Origin: an uncultured Pelagibacteraceae bacterium
Lineage (GTDB): Bacteria; Pseudomonadota; Alphaproteobacteria; Pelagibacterales; Pelagibacteraceae
Assembly: GCA_902540275.1 (NCBI GenBank)
Contig: CACBMB010000004.1
Span: forward strand, 1 to 64,000
DNA: 64,000 nt
Direction: 5' to 3'
This document shows, piece after piece, positions 39,774 to 48,745 of this stretch. Positions within the stretch are counted from its first letter, which is position 1; every line of letters begins with the position of its first letter. The notes below the pieces were generated by a model that was given only the letters and a program-made list of their open reading frames with translations, was not told the origin of the DNA and did no database searches. The translations under genes and the position numbers were made by a program.

Positions 39774-40822
39774 CTATTTAGATTAAGTGCGGCTCCTACA
39801 GCTGGGATTTTTTTATTAGAACCAAGATCAGAGATTAACTTGTCATAACGACCTCCATTACAACAATTAATAATTTTTGATTTTGATTTAATATCTATCT
39901 TGAAAACCATTCCTGTATAATATTCTAGCTGTCTACCAAAGGCAGAAGAGAAAATTACATTTAATTTTGAAACTTTATTTTTAGAGATTGGAAAATATTT
40001 TTGATCTACAACAAGATTAATTTTATATTTCTTAAAAAACTTATTTAGTTTTATGGCAGCTTTATTTATTGGGCATTTAATTCTTAAAAATTCTTTAATA
40101 ATTTTAGAAATATTTCTACCCTTGCTTGCTATCCTTGGATCTTTAATCTTTTTATCAAATCTTTCTAAAATTTCTTGTATTGTTCTACTTGCAACAATAG
40201 ATGATTGATCATCTTTTAGCATTTTTAGATAACGTCTTTTATCAACTTCAACAATTGTTGGGTCTACATCAGAATTTGTCTCTAATCTTTTAAGCAAATC
40301 GTTGAAATAGTCTTCTCTCCAAAAATGTCTTGAGAGCCTTAATTTCCATCTTTTTGGTATATCTAATTTTGAAATTAAAAGATTAAAAATTTCAACATTA
40401 CCAACGGTAAGGGTGCCTGATGAATATTTAAAGTCTTTTAATGATTTTAACGAAGTGTTTATTATTTCTTTGTCATCATTTTTTTCATCTCGAGATCCTA
40501 TGATCTCAAAGCCAACTTGATCTCTAATTATTGAGTCTTTTTTATTTTGGGACTTTCTATAAGCTTGACCGCTATAAAAAATTTTTTCTTTGCTCTTTAA
40601 TTTATTTTCTAAATATCTTAAACAAGATACAATAGTTAAATCTGGTCTAAGACATAACTCACTTCCATTTTGATCAGTAAAAGAGAAGATAAACTTTCTA
40701 AAATTTTCTCCTGATCTTTGAACGATGTGGTTGGCCTCAATGACTGAAGGTAAATCAATATATTTAAAACCCTTAGATTTTACTGATCTAAGGATTTTTT
40801 CAGATAAGTTTTTTGACTTCAT
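39770..40822 (-). CDS. hisZ: ATP phosphoribosyltransferase regulatory subunit
   Basis: HisRS-like fold (LRPDLTIVSCLRYL, GGRYDKL) without full motifs; adjacent to short-form hisG. Confidence 0.9.
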   Translation of the reverse strand: MKSKNLSEKILRSVKSKGFKYIDLPSVIEANHIVQRSGENFRKFIFSFTDQNGSELCLRPDLTIVSCLRYLENKLKSKEKIFYSGQAYRKSQNKKDSIIRDQVGFEIIGSRDEKNDDKEIINTSLKSLKDFKYSSGTLTVGNVEIFNLLISKLDIPKRWKLRLSRHFWREDYFNDLLKRLETNSDVDPTIVEVDKRRYLKMLKDDQSSIVASRTIQEILERFDKKIKDPRIASKGRNISKIIKEFLRIKCPINKAAIKLNKFFKKYKINLVVDQKYFPISKNKVSKLNVIFSSAFGRQLEYYTGMVFKIDIKSKSKIINCCNGGRYDKLISDLGSNKKIPAVGAALNLNS

Positions 40823-42194
40823 CGATTAAATTTTCTTTTGGAAATGTTTTGTTATTTTCACCCTTAACACCTTTAAGATTTTTTACGGTCACTGTATTTT
40901 TTTTAAATTCATTTTCTCCACATATTATTGCTACATCTAACTCACGTTTATTTGCTAAGGTTAGTTGCTTACCTAAATTTTTCTTTGTATCTAAAAAAAT
41001 TTCAGCATTTATATTATTATCTCTTAATAGATCTAAAATTTCATAATAATTTTTTAGATATTTTTCCTCCATTACACAAACTAAAACTGGTTTTTGATTA
41101 TCTACTTTTATTTGGTCCAATTGCATTAAAGCAAATAACAGTCGGTCAACTCCAAAGCTAATTCCAGTTCCTGGAATATCTACACCTTTAAATCTCGAGA
41201 TTAGTTTTGCATAGGCTCCTCCTGAACAAATACTGCCTATATCGACCTTTTTACCTTTGTTATTTGTAACTGTAAAATTTAGATTTGTTTCAACAATAAA
41301 ATCTGAGTAATAAGATAATCCTCTAACAATTGCTAAATTAGTTTTAACTTGATTTAAGTTTGTACTGTATCCCAATATTTCAAATACTTGTTCTAATTCC
41401 TTAATTCCTTGTTGAGATAATGGATTTTTTAAAATTTCTTTTAATTCTTTTAAATCTTTAATTTTTAGAAAATTAAGTATTTGAGAGGCTTGTTCATCGT
41501 TTAAATCTGCACCCTTGGTGATTGCACCACTTTTATCTTTTCTCTCTTTTTTAAGAAGATCTTCAACACCTTTTAAACCAAAACCTGGTTTATCTAATTT
41601 ATCAATTGCTCTGATTACTTTTAGTTGTTTATCATCTGGTATTTTCAAATCATCAATTAATCCTTGAACTATTTTTCTATTACTCACATTAATTGTAAAT
41701 TGATCTTTTTTTAGACCACAATCTAACATAGTACTTGATATTAAATTACAAAGCTCTGCATTAGCTTGAGCAAAATTAACATTTCCAACAATATCAAAAT
41801 CTGCCTGCATAAATTCTCTATATCTTCCATTGCCACCCTTTTCATTTCTAAAGACATTTTGAATAGCATATCTTTTAAATATTGATGGAAGATCTTGATT
41901 GTTTTGAGCAACAAATCTAGCTAGCGGACTTGAAAGATCATACCTTAAAGTGATGCTTTTTTCTCCATCTTGAAATGAGAATACGTCAGACATAGGATTA
42001 CTATCATCTTCTGCCAAAAAAGATCCTATGTTTTCACTTATCTCAAACGAAGGGGTTTCCAGAGCTACTGCTCCAAATTTTATAAAATTTTTCTCAATAG
42101 CTTTCAAAAGCTTTTTTTTGAGAAGAAGTTTTTTATCCCAACGATCTTCAAATCCTGAAGGTAATCCAGGAATTAATTTATTATCTTTATCCAT
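40800..42194 (-). CDS. hisS: Histidine--tRNA ligase (divergent alphaproteobacterial type)
   Basis: LRYDLSSPLARFVAQNNQDLPSIFKRYAIQNVFRNEKGGNGRYREFMQADFDIVG, IVRGLSYYSDFIVET. Start set to ATG at 42194 (MDKDNKLIPGLPSGFEDRW); track extension to 42242 runs into the RNA element. Confidence 0.95.
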   Translation of the reverse strand: MDKDNKLIPGLPSGFEDRWDKKLLLKKKLLKAIEKNFIKFGAVALETPSFEISENIGSFLAEDDSNPMSDVFSFQDGEKSITLRYDLSSPLARFVAQNNQDLPSIFKRYAIQNVFRNEKGGNGRYREFMQADFDIVGNVNFAQANAELCNLISSTMLDCGLKKDQFTINVSNRKIVQGLIDDLKIPDDKQLKVIRAIDKLDKPGFGLKGVEDLLKKERKDKSGAITKGADLNDEQASQILNFLKIKDLKELKEILKNPLSQQGIKELEQVFEILGYSTNLNQVKTNLAIVRGLSYYSDFIVETNLNFTVTNNKGKKVDIGSICSGGAYAKLISRFKGVDIPGTGISFGVDRLLFALMQLDQIKVDNQKPVLVCVMEEKYLKNYYEILDLLRDNNINAEIFLDTKKNLGKQLTLANKRELDVAIICGENEFKKNTVTVKNLKGVKGENNKTFPKENLIDEVKKLI

Positions 42195-42198
42195 TTTT

Positions 42199-42272
42199 TG
42201 GTACCTTGGGTAGGTTCTGCCCCTACGATTTCGGATCCACAAACCGACGTGATACTATTTCACCACCAAGGC
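42199..42272 (-). tRNA. tRNA-His(GTG)-like cloverleaf with encoded CCA; atypical D- and T-loops (authentic tRNA-His or tRNA-mimic leader of hisS)
   Basis: GCCTTGG TG GTGA-AATAGTA-TCAC G TCGGT-TTGTGGA-TCCGA AATC GTAGG-GGCAGAA-CCTAC CCAAGGT A CCA. Acceptor 7 bp (G1.U72), D-stem 4 bp, anticodon stem 4 bp + U.U, T-stem 5 bp; anticodon GTG; A73; no G-1. Confidence 0.7.
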
Positions 42273-42332
42273 TCCTTGTATTGTTATTATCTTATTTTAT
42301 GTTTTTTTTAAATTATTTAATAAGTTTTGAAA

Positions 42333-42352
42333 TGCTAGCTTTAGCCAGCATG
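42333..42352 (-). other. Hairpin overlapping the end of the candidate leader ORF (ATGCTGGC-TAAA-GCTAGCAT)
   Basis: 8-bp perfect stem on minus strand (one G.U wobble; the plus strand would have an A.C mismatch). Confidence 0.55.
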
Positions 42353-42442
42353 GAAGTGATTATGCACACCTTTGCTCGTTCCTTTAAGAGTAAATCCTAA
42401 AGTACTCATATAGTTTTTTTTTGTGTACAATTCTTTAGTCAT
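42341..42442 (-). promoter_or_regulatory. Candidate His-rich leader peptide ORF (MTKELYTKKNYMSTLGFTLKGTSKGVHNHFHAG*) upstream of hisS
   Basis: 33-codon ORF read directly on minus strand; ends VHNHFHAG with three His in five codons, about 70 nt before the tRNA-like element and in the same orientation as hisS-hisZ-hisG. Confidence 0.5.
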
Positions 42443-42488
42443 TAAAGGTCTTTTAGACAAAAAATAAAATTATGCAACCCTTAAAAGA

Positions 42489-42529
42489 AAAAGGATACGT
42501 ATCTATTTTTATAGATTTCGTACCCTTTT
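42489..42529 (-). terminator. Rho-independent terminator downstream of csp gene
   Basis: Minus strand AAAAGGGTACG-AA-ATCTAT-AAAA-ATAGAT-ACGTATCCTTTT followed by TCTTTTAA; stem with G.U consistent with minus-strand RNA, 15 nt after csp stop. Confidence 0.75.
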
Positions 42530-42543
42530 ATAATTTTGAAAAA

Positions 42544-42756
42544 TTAATCTAGTTTTTTTAGATTTACTGCTGAAGGGCCTTTTGGACCATCTTCTAATGT
42601 AAATTCCAATTTATCACCTTCATTTAAATATCTCATACCAGCTGCTTTGACTGCTGATGCATGAACAAAGGCATCTTTTTCTTTATCATCCCTTTCGATA
42701 AAACCGTAACCTTTTTTACCGTTAAACCACTTTACTTTACCTTGTATTGTACTCAT
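42544..42756 (-). CDS. Cold-shock protein (CspA family)
   Basis: [28 protein letters not shown]. Confidence 0.97.
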   Translation of the reverse strand: MSTIQGKVKWFNGKKGYGFIERDDKEKDAFVHASAVKAAGMRYLNEGDKLEFTLEDGPKGPSAVNLKKLD

Positions 42757-42845
42757 CTTATTTCTTAGTCCTTTATGTTGTTTATTATAATCGGAAGTTA
42801 GTTTGTTTTAGATTAATTTCAAGATGTTAATTAGACTTTAAATGG

Positions 42846-42922
42846 TGGTGGGACCGATAAGAATCGAACTTATAGCCTAACGCTTTTCAGGCGTTCGTGC
42901 AGACCACTTACACCACAGTCCC
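42846..42922 (-). tRNA. tRNA-Phe(GAA)
   Basis: GGGACTG...AACGC-CTGAAAA-GCGTT...ATAAG-TTCGATT-CTTAT-CGGTCCC-A-CCA; canonical T-loop, anticodon GAA, encoded CCA. Confidence 0.93.
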
Positions 42923-42929
42923 ATATATT

Positions 42930-43145
42930 TTACCCTCTAAAAATGATCCTTCCTTTTGTTAAATCATAAGGTGTCATTTCAACGGTTACATTATCTCCTT
43001 GCAATACTCTTATTCTATTTTTTCTCAATTTTCCTGCAGTATGTGCAGTTACTGTATGACCATTTTCTAATTTAACTCTAAACATAGCATTAGGTAATAA
43101 ATCTGTTACTTTGCCCTTAAATTCAAGTAAGTCTTGTTTTGACAA
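42930..43145 (-). CDS. infA: Translation initiation factor IF-1
   Basis: [59 protein letters not shown]. Confidence 0.97.
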   Translation of the reverse strand: MSKQDLLEFKGKVTDLLPNAMFRVKLENGHTVTAHTAGKLRKNRIRVLQGDNVTVEMTPYDLTKGRIIFRG

Positions 43146-43147
43146 AT

Positions 43148-44431
43148 CTATTTTCTCCTAATTCTTTTTTTTACAGAGAGAGCATGACCAACTAACCCCT
43201 CATAATTTGCTAAAGTTATAACTGATGGTCCAAGACTTTCAATACCCTTTTTTGATAAATTTATATATGAAATTCTTTTATAAAATTCGTTAACACTTAT
43301 ACCACTTGAGTATCTAGCAGTGCTATTAGTTGGGAGAATATGATTTGAGCCAACATTGTAATCAGTCATTGCCATTATTGCATATTTTCCTAAACAAATT
43401 GAACCTGAATTTTTTATTTTTGTTAGATAAGGTTTGTAGTTTTTTATATTTAATTCTAAATGTTCAGGTGCAATTTTGTTTATAATTTCTAAAATTTTCC
43501 TATCAGAATTGGCATATATTAATATCCCATTATTTAACAAACTTTTTTTTGCAACTCTTGCTCTTGGAATTTTTTTTAGTTGTTTTAATATTTCTATTTT
43601 TACTTTTTCAATAATTTTTTTTTCTTTAGATATTAAAATACATTGTGCGAGTTCATCATGTTCTGCTTGACCAATTAAATCACTAGCTATCCACTCTGGG
43701 TTAGATGATTTATCACTTACAATTAATATCTCTGATGGTCCGGCTGTCATACCTTCAATACCTACATCTCCAAAAACTTCTTTCTTTGCTGCTGCAACAT
43801 AAGCATTTCCAGGACCAACTATCTTATCAACTTTTTTAATCTTTTTTGTTCCATATGCTAAAGCTGCAATTGCTGGAGGTCCTCCAATTGAATAAATTTC
43901 ATTAATTTTACATTTTCTTGCTGCATACAAAACTGCAGGATCTTGAATTCCTCTGTATGAAGGGTTTAAAAGCACAATTCTCTGAACTCCAGCAACTAGA
44001 GCTGGAATAGCATTCATCAATAAACTAGATGGATAGGATACCCTTGAGCCAGGAACATAAATTGCAACTGACTGAATTGGTAAATATTTGTAATCAATTT
44101 TATTTTTAAACTTATCTACGTAAGAGATATCTGTAAATTTTTGTAAACTATGAAATTTAAAAATTCTTTTATAAGCTACATCAATTGCATTTTTAACTTT
44201 TTTATCTAATCGTGAAATTGATTTAGAAATTTGTTTTTTTGAAGGTATTATCGTTTTATTTTTATTATATCTTTTTTCATATTTAATTAATGCTGAATCA
44301 CCTTTTTTTTTTACATCTTTGATAATTTTACTTACAGAGACTGTATTTGATTGTATTTTTTTTTTTCTATTTTCCAAAAAAATATTTAAATTATTATCAA
44401 AGTTTTTTTTATTGGAAAATAATGTTTTCAT
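43148..44431 (-). CDS. hisD: Histidinol dehydrogenase
   Basis: [59 protein letters not shown]. Confidence 0.97.
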   Translation of the reverse strand: MKTLFSNKKNFDNNLNIFLENRKKKIQSNTVSVSKIIKDVKKKGDSALIKYEKRYNKNKTIIPSKKQISKSISRLDKKVKNAIDVAYKRIFKFHSLQKFTDISYVDKFKNKIDYKYLPIQSVAIYVPGSRVSYPSSLLMNAIPALVAGVQRIVLLNPSYRGIQDPAVLYAARKCKINEIYSIGGPPAIAALAYGTKKIKKVDKIVGPGNAYVAAAKKEVFGDVGIEGMTAGPSEILIVSDKSSNPEWIASDLIGQAEHDELAQCILISKEKKIIEKVKIEILKQLKKIPRARVAKKSLLNNGILIYANSDRKILEIINKIAPEHLELNIKNYKPYLTKIKNSGSICLGKYAIMAMTDYNVGSNHILPTNSTARYSSGISVNEFYKRISYINLSKKGIESLGPSVITLANYEGLVGHALSVKKRIRRK

Positions 44432-44439
44432 ATTTTTAT

Positions 44440-44826
44440 TTAATTTTGATCTTCTAGTCTTACTTCAATCATTTCTGAAGTTAAAATAATATGAGCATTA
44501 TTCTTGAAAATCAAATTAATCTCAAAATTTTCTTTATTTTTAAAATAATCTATTGCCAAAAGTTCCAAAATTAATTGACTATTATTTTGATCAATGTTCT
44601 TAGATTTAACATTATCAATAAAATCAAATTTACATATACTATTAATTTTTTTTTTATCATTTTCATTTTCTACTGCAATGCGTTCAGCAGATAATAAAAA
44701 AATTTTGTTAGATTCGAGAAATTTTATATCTGTAAGTCTAATTTTTGCACCAGCCATACAAGCTGAGATCATTTGCAAACCTTCTTTATCATTTGCAATA
44801 ATTTTTGCTAAATACCTATTGCTCAT
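44440..44826 (-). CDS. DUF2948 family protein
   Basis: Size and position between murA and hisD, ISACMAGAKIRLTDIKFLESNKIFLLSAER. Confidence 0.75.
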   Translation of the reverse strand: MSNRYLAKIIANDKEGLQMISACMAGAKIRLTDIKFLESNKIFLLSAERIAVENENDKKKINSICKFDFIDNVKSKNIDQNNSQLILELLAIDYFKNKENFEINLIFKNNAHIILTSEMIEVRLEDQN

Positions 44827-46079
44827 TAATTAAATCTTCTAATTTTCGCACCAACTTTTTTTAATTTTATTTCAATATTTTCATATCCTCTATCTAAATG
44901 ATAGATTCTATTAATTACTGATTTTCCTTTAGCACTTAAAGCGGCTAAAATTAAAGAAACTGATGCTCTTAAGTCAGTGGCCATTAACTCAGCAGCAGCA
45001 AACTTAGTATTTCCTTTAATGAAAGCTCTATTTCCAATAATAGAAATTTTAGCACCCATTCGATTTAATTCTGAGACGTGCATAAATCTATTTTCAAAAA
45101 TATTTTCTTGAATTATAGATTTTTTATTAGCTCTACATAGTAGTACCATTATTTGAGCTTGAAGGTCTGTAGCCAAACCTGGCCAAGGGGCCGTTTTAAT
45201 ATTAACACTTTTAATATTTTTATTTCCAATAATATGTACTTCATTTTTCTTACTACTCACCTTTGAACCCATTTTTCTTAAAATTTTTATTTCTGATTTC
45301 AAAATATTAGGATTAACATTTTTAATTCTTAAATTTCCCTCAGTTACTGCAGCCGCTATCAAATAAGTTCCAGCCTCAATTCTATCAAACATAACTGAAT
45401 AAGTTGCTTCCTTTATTTTATTTACACCAACAATTTTTATTGTTCGTTTTGAAATCCACTTTAAATTACATCCTATTTTTAATAAAAAATTTGTTAAATC
45501 TTTTATCTCTGGTTCAATTGCACAATTTTTCAAAATTGTGGTGCCCTTTGCAAGGCTTGCAGCTATGATTAGATTTTGAGTTGCTCCAACTGATATTTTT
45601 GGAAAACGAATTTTAGCTCCTTTTAAACCTTGTGGAGCTTTCGCAATCACATACCCATCGACTATTTTAATCTTAACACCAAGTTTAGTTAGTGCATTTA
45701 AATGAATATCAATTGGTCTTACTCCAATACTGCAACCTCCCGGGCTTGAAACTTTTGCTTTTCCAAATTTTGCTAGAAGTGGTCCTAAAACTAAAAAACT
45801 TCCACGCATTAACCTGACAATATTATAATTTGCTTCTGTCTTATTTTGATTAGAATTATCTATAATTATTTTTTTTCCAACTTTTTTTACACTTGATCCT
45901 AATGACTCAAGTAAAATCAACATTGTTTTAATATCTTTTACTTGGGGAAGATTAATTAGTTCAATTTTTTTTTTGGACAGAAGAGAAGCGGCTAATATTG
46001 GTAGAGAGGCATTTTTTGAACCAGATATTTTTAATATTCCAGAAAGTTTTTTACCTCCAACAACCTCTAATTTTTGCAT
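44826..46079 (-). CDS. murA: UDP-N-acetylglucosamine 1-carboxyvinyltransferase
   Basis: LSGILKISGSKNASLPILAASLL, PGGCSIGVRPIDIHL, DRIEAGTYLIAAAVT. Confidence 0.97.
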   Translation of the reverse strand: MQKLEVVGGKKLSGILKISGSKNASLPILAASLLSKKKIELINLPQVKDIKTMLILLESLGSSVKKVGKKIIIDNSNQNKTEANYNIVRLMRGSFLVLGPLLAKFGKAKVSSPGGCSIGVRPIDIHLNALTKLGVKIKIVDGYVIAKAPQGLKGAKIRFPKISVGATQNLIIAASLAKGTTILKNCAIEPEIKDLTNFLLKIGCNLKWISKRTIKIVGVNKIKEATYSVMFDRIEAGTYLIAAAVTEGNLRIKNVNPNILKSEIKILRKMGSKVSSKKNEVHIIGNKNIKSVNIKTAPWPGLATDLQAQIMVLLCRANKKSIIQENIFENRFMHVSELNRMGAKISIIGNRAFIKGNTKFAAAELMATDLRASVSLILAALSAKGKSVINRIYHLDRGYENIEIKLKKVGAKIRRFN

Positions 46080-46081
46080 AG

Positions 46082-46639
46082 TTAAACTTTTGGAAGTGTT
46101 GGTTCTGGTCCCTGGTCCATATATTTACCTTTTCTATCTGCATATGTTACCTCTGGTTTTTCATTTCCTTTTAGAAAAACAAACTGAGCAACACCTTCAT
46201 TTGAATAGATCTTTGCTGGTAAAGGAGTGGTATTTGAAAATTCTAGAGTTACATAACCTTCCCAACCTGGTTCTAATGGTGTGACATTTACAATAATTCC
46301 ACATCTAGCATAAGTAGATTTTCCTAAACAAATAACTAATACATCATCAGGTATTTTAAATTTTTCAACTGTCCTAGCGAGAACGAAGGAGTTTGGTGGA
46401 ACAATACATTCATTAGTTTTTTTAGTTAAAAAATTAGTTGGTTTAAAATTTTTAGGGTCTACAATTTCAGAATTTACGTTTGTAAAAATTTTAAATTCAT
46501 CTGAAACTCTTGCATCATATCCAAATGATGAAAGTCCATACGATATGCTACTGCCTCTAATTTGTTTTTCCTCAAAAGGTGAGATCATGTCATTTTCTTT
46601 AGACATTTTTCTGATCCATTTATCTGATAAAACTGACAT
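46082..46639 (-). CDS. dcd: dCTP deaminase
   Basis: [53 protein letters not shown]. Confidence 0.96.
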   Translation of the reverse strand: MSVLSDKWIRKMSKENDMISPFEEKQIRGSSISYGLSSFGYDARVSDEFKIFTNVNSEIVDPKNFKPTNFLTKKTNECIVPPNSFVLARTVEKFKIPDDVLVICLGKSTYARCGIIVNVTPLEPGWEGYVTLEFSNTTPLPAKIYSNEGVAQFVFLKGNEKPEVTYADRKGKYMDQGPEPTLPKV

Positions 46640-46641
46640 TG

Positions 46642-46749
46642 TTATTTAGATTTTTTTTTATTTTTTTTTTCAAATAATTTTCGTTTTTTCAAATTATTAC
46701 GTAAAGCCAAAGCCTCTCTATTTTTTCTGGCCTTAATTTTACCATTCAT
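46642..46749 (-). CDS. Putative 35-aa basic protein ([35 protein letters not shown])
   Basis: ORF read directly between dcd and the next minus-strand ORF; tightly spaced in the same direction; not in track. Confidence 0.5.
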   Translation of the reverse strand: MNGKIKARKNREALALRNNLKKRKLFEKKNKKKSK

Positions 46750-46756
46750 TTTTTCT

Positions 46757-47047
46757 TTATTCTTTATCAGGGTTTGTAAGAAAATCTAAAGTTATTGGTT
46801 TTGATGCATCCAAAGTTTTTGGTTTATCTTCATCTTTTTTGTTACCCTCTTTGGCCATTCTTTTTGCTTTTCTCTCAGCAAGTTTTTTTTCTCTTTTTGC
46901 TTGTTTTTCCATTAATTTTGCCGATCTTGTGCTCTTATAATCATAATGAATGCCCATCAAATTAATCACTAAACCCTCATATTGAAAATATTCCTCTAAA
47001 AGAAGATTGTCATTTTTATCTAAAATTATTTTTGTATAAATTTTCAT
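46757..47047 (-). CDS. Hypothetical protein with charged C-terminus
   Basis: Open ORF with co-directional small gap to downstream genes; no recognised domain. Confidence 0.6.
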   Translation of the reverse strand: MKIYTKIILDKNDNLLLEEYFQYEGLVINLMGIHYDYKSTRSAKLMEKQAKREKKLAERKAKRMAKEGNKKDEDKPKTLDASKPITLDFLTNPDKE

Positions 47048-47127
47048 AAAAAAATTTTTTGTAAATCATATATAAACTAATAAAATAATATGGCAATAAT
47101 TAGCAAATATAACTTTTTGGTTGAATT

Positions 47128-47202
47128 GCTCCTATAGTTTTAATGGTAAAACAAGTCCTTGGTAAGGACTAGTTCCCTGGTCAGTACAGGGTGGGAGCAC
47201 CA
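47128..47202 (+). tRNA. tRNA-Thr(GGT) with atypical T-loop
   Basis: GCTCCTA TA GTTT-TAATGGTA-AAAC A AGTCC-TTGGTAA-GGACT AGTT CCCTG-GTCAGTA-CAGGG TGGGAGC A CCA; full cloverleaf, anticodon GGT. Confidence 0.85.
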
Positions 47203-47205
47203 AAA

Positions 47206-47928
47206 TTATTTTTTGTAAAAATATTTTCTCAGAAAAATTGTTAAAATTACTAAACAGCCAAAAATAATTAAAGGAAAATAAATTTCTTTAGACAAAATAA
47301 TATCTTTAATACTTGGTGCCGCTAAATTATTTTCTATTATCTTTTCAAGGCCTGATCCTATTGAAACTACAAGAAAGATTTGAGGAATAATCCCAATTAA
47401 AGTTGCCCAAAAAAAATTTACAACCCTTACATCAAATATAGTTGGCAAAACACAACTTAATTGCCAAGGTATGCCTCCAATAAACCGATATAATAACAAA
47501 TAATTAAATTCTGATTTTCTAAATTTTATTTCTAGATTTTGAAATTTACTTAGAAATTTTTCTCTAATTAGCTCCTTAAGAAAATAATTTGCAAAAATAT
47601 ACAAAAAAGTTGCTCCAATACTTAATCCTAAAACAATAATAACAGTTCCCAACCATTTTCCTAAAATAAATCCTCCTAATAAAGCAATAGGTGCGCCAAA
47701 ACCTAAAAAGGGGAATACCCATAAAATTACCAAAAATAGGAAAGATAAAGATAAAAAGAATATATTAGTTCTTTTCAAATCTGAAAAATAATTAACATTA
47801 TTTTTAATAAATTCATAAGAAGTTAATTCTTGAAAACTAAATTTTGAAAAAAGATAAAATAAAAATAAACTTATAAAAATTAGATAGAATAAACCTATAA
47901 ATAATTTAATTTTTTTAGATTTTTCCAT
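47206..47928 (-). CDS. TVP38/TMEM64 family (VTT domain) membrane protein
   Basis: Multi-TM, FGAPIALLGGFILGKWLGTVIIVLGLSIGATFLYIFANYFL, YRFIGGIPWQLSCVLPTIFDV. Confidence 0.88.
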   Translation of the reverse strand: MEKSKKIKLFIGLFYLIFISLFLFYLFSKFSFQELTSYEFIKNNVNYFSDLKRTNIFFLSLSFLFLVILWVFPFLGFGAPIALLGGFILGKWLGTVIIVLGLSIGATFLYIFANYFLKELIREKFLSKFQNLEIKFRKSEFNYLLLYRFIGGIPWQLSCVLPTIFDVRVVNFFWATLIGIIPQIFLVVSIGSGLEKIIENNLAAPSIKDIILSKEIYFPLIIFGCLVILTIFLRKYFYKK

Positions 47929-48019
47929 TAATTGTCATAGTAATTATAAATCTTCTATTTGCTATTTATATATTTAATTATTATAAAGAGCGAAATTTTA
48001 TAAATTTTAACCACGTATT

Positions 48020-48160
48020 ATGAAAAGAACTTATCAACCATCCAAAATTAAAAGAGCTAGAAAACATGGTTTTAGGTCTAAAATGAAAACTAAAGGTGGA
48101 AGAAAACTTTTGGCAAGAAGACGGGCAAGAGGAAGAAAGTCATTAACTGTATCTGGTTAA
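48020..48160 (+). CDS. rpmH: 50S ribosomal protein L34
   Basis: Direct translation [46 protein letters not shown]; upstream of rnpA; missing from ORF track. Confidence 0.98.
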   Translation: MKRTYQPSKIKRARKHGFRSKMKTKGGRKLLARRRARGRKSLTVSG

Positions 48161-48164
48161 ATTG

Positions 48165-48506
48165 ATGAGAAGCAAAATAATTGCTCTTTCGAAGAATGAA
48201 GAATTTAAGACTCTTCTCAAAATGAAAAAAATATCCAATAAGTATGTCACAATTTTTTATGGAAATTTAGAAAATAAAAACGATAAAAAATTTAATATTT
48301 CTTTTGTCACAAAAAGAAAAATAGGTAATGCAGTACAGAGAAACAAAATAAAAAGGCGTCTAAAAAATATTATGAATGATGCTATTAAAAAAATATCAAT
48401 AAAACTTCATTATTCATATCTTGTTATTGCTAAGCCAACTATGCTAAAAAAAGAATTTAATAATATAAAAGAAACTCTATTTCAGGAATTTAAAAAAATT
48501 AAATAA
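48165..48506 (+). CDS. rnpA: Ribonuclease P protein component
   Basis: [24 protein letters not shown]; rpmH-rnpA-yidD-yidC order. ATG start preferred over TTG at 48162. Confidence 0.94.
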   Translation: MRSKIIALSKNEEFKTLLKMKKISNKYVTIFYGNLENKNDKKFNISFVTKRKIGNAVQRNKIKRRLKNIMNDAIKKISIKLHYSYLVIAKPTMLKKEFNNIKETLFQEFKKIK

Positions 48507-48745
48507 TGAATATTTTTGTCTATCTTTTAATTAAATTAATTAAAATTTATAAATTTTTAATTAGCCCATTATTTGGAAATTCTTGTCGTTATTTTCCAAC
48601 TTGTTCAGAGTACAGTATTGAGTCATTAAGAACATATGGTTTATTCAAAGGTTTATTATTAAGTGCAAAAAGAATTCTATGTTGTCATCCGTGGAGTCGT
48701 GGTGGATTAGATCCAGTTAAAAAAGAAATAAAGGTTAAAAAATAA
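48506..48745 (+). CDS. yidD: Membrane protein insertion efficiency factor YidD
   Basis: [39 protein letters not shown]...[12 protein letters not shown]. Confidence 0.96.
   Translation: MNIFVYLLIKLIKIYKFLISPLFGNSCRYFPTCSEYSIESLRTYGLFKGLLLSAKRILCCHPWSRGGLDPVKKEIKVKK

Noticed and set aside
42195-42242. N-terminal extension of hisS to 42242 in the ORF track
   Set aside because: The extension MWIRNRRGRTYPRYQK translates the tRNA-like RNA; normal HisRS N-terminus begins at the ATG at 42194.
42206-42400. Plus-strand 64-aa ORF antisense to the hisS leader
   Set aside because: Overlaps the tRNA-like element and the His-rich leader ORF on the other strand. The hairpin's G.U pairing and the gene orientation favour minus-strand function.
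42194-42442. Classical T-box riboswitch for hisS
   Set aside because: No AGGGUGGNACCGCG T-box sequence or Stem I architecture; T-boxes are not typical of Proteobacteria. The cloverleaf with GTG anticodon and CCA fits a tRNA or tRNA mimic better.
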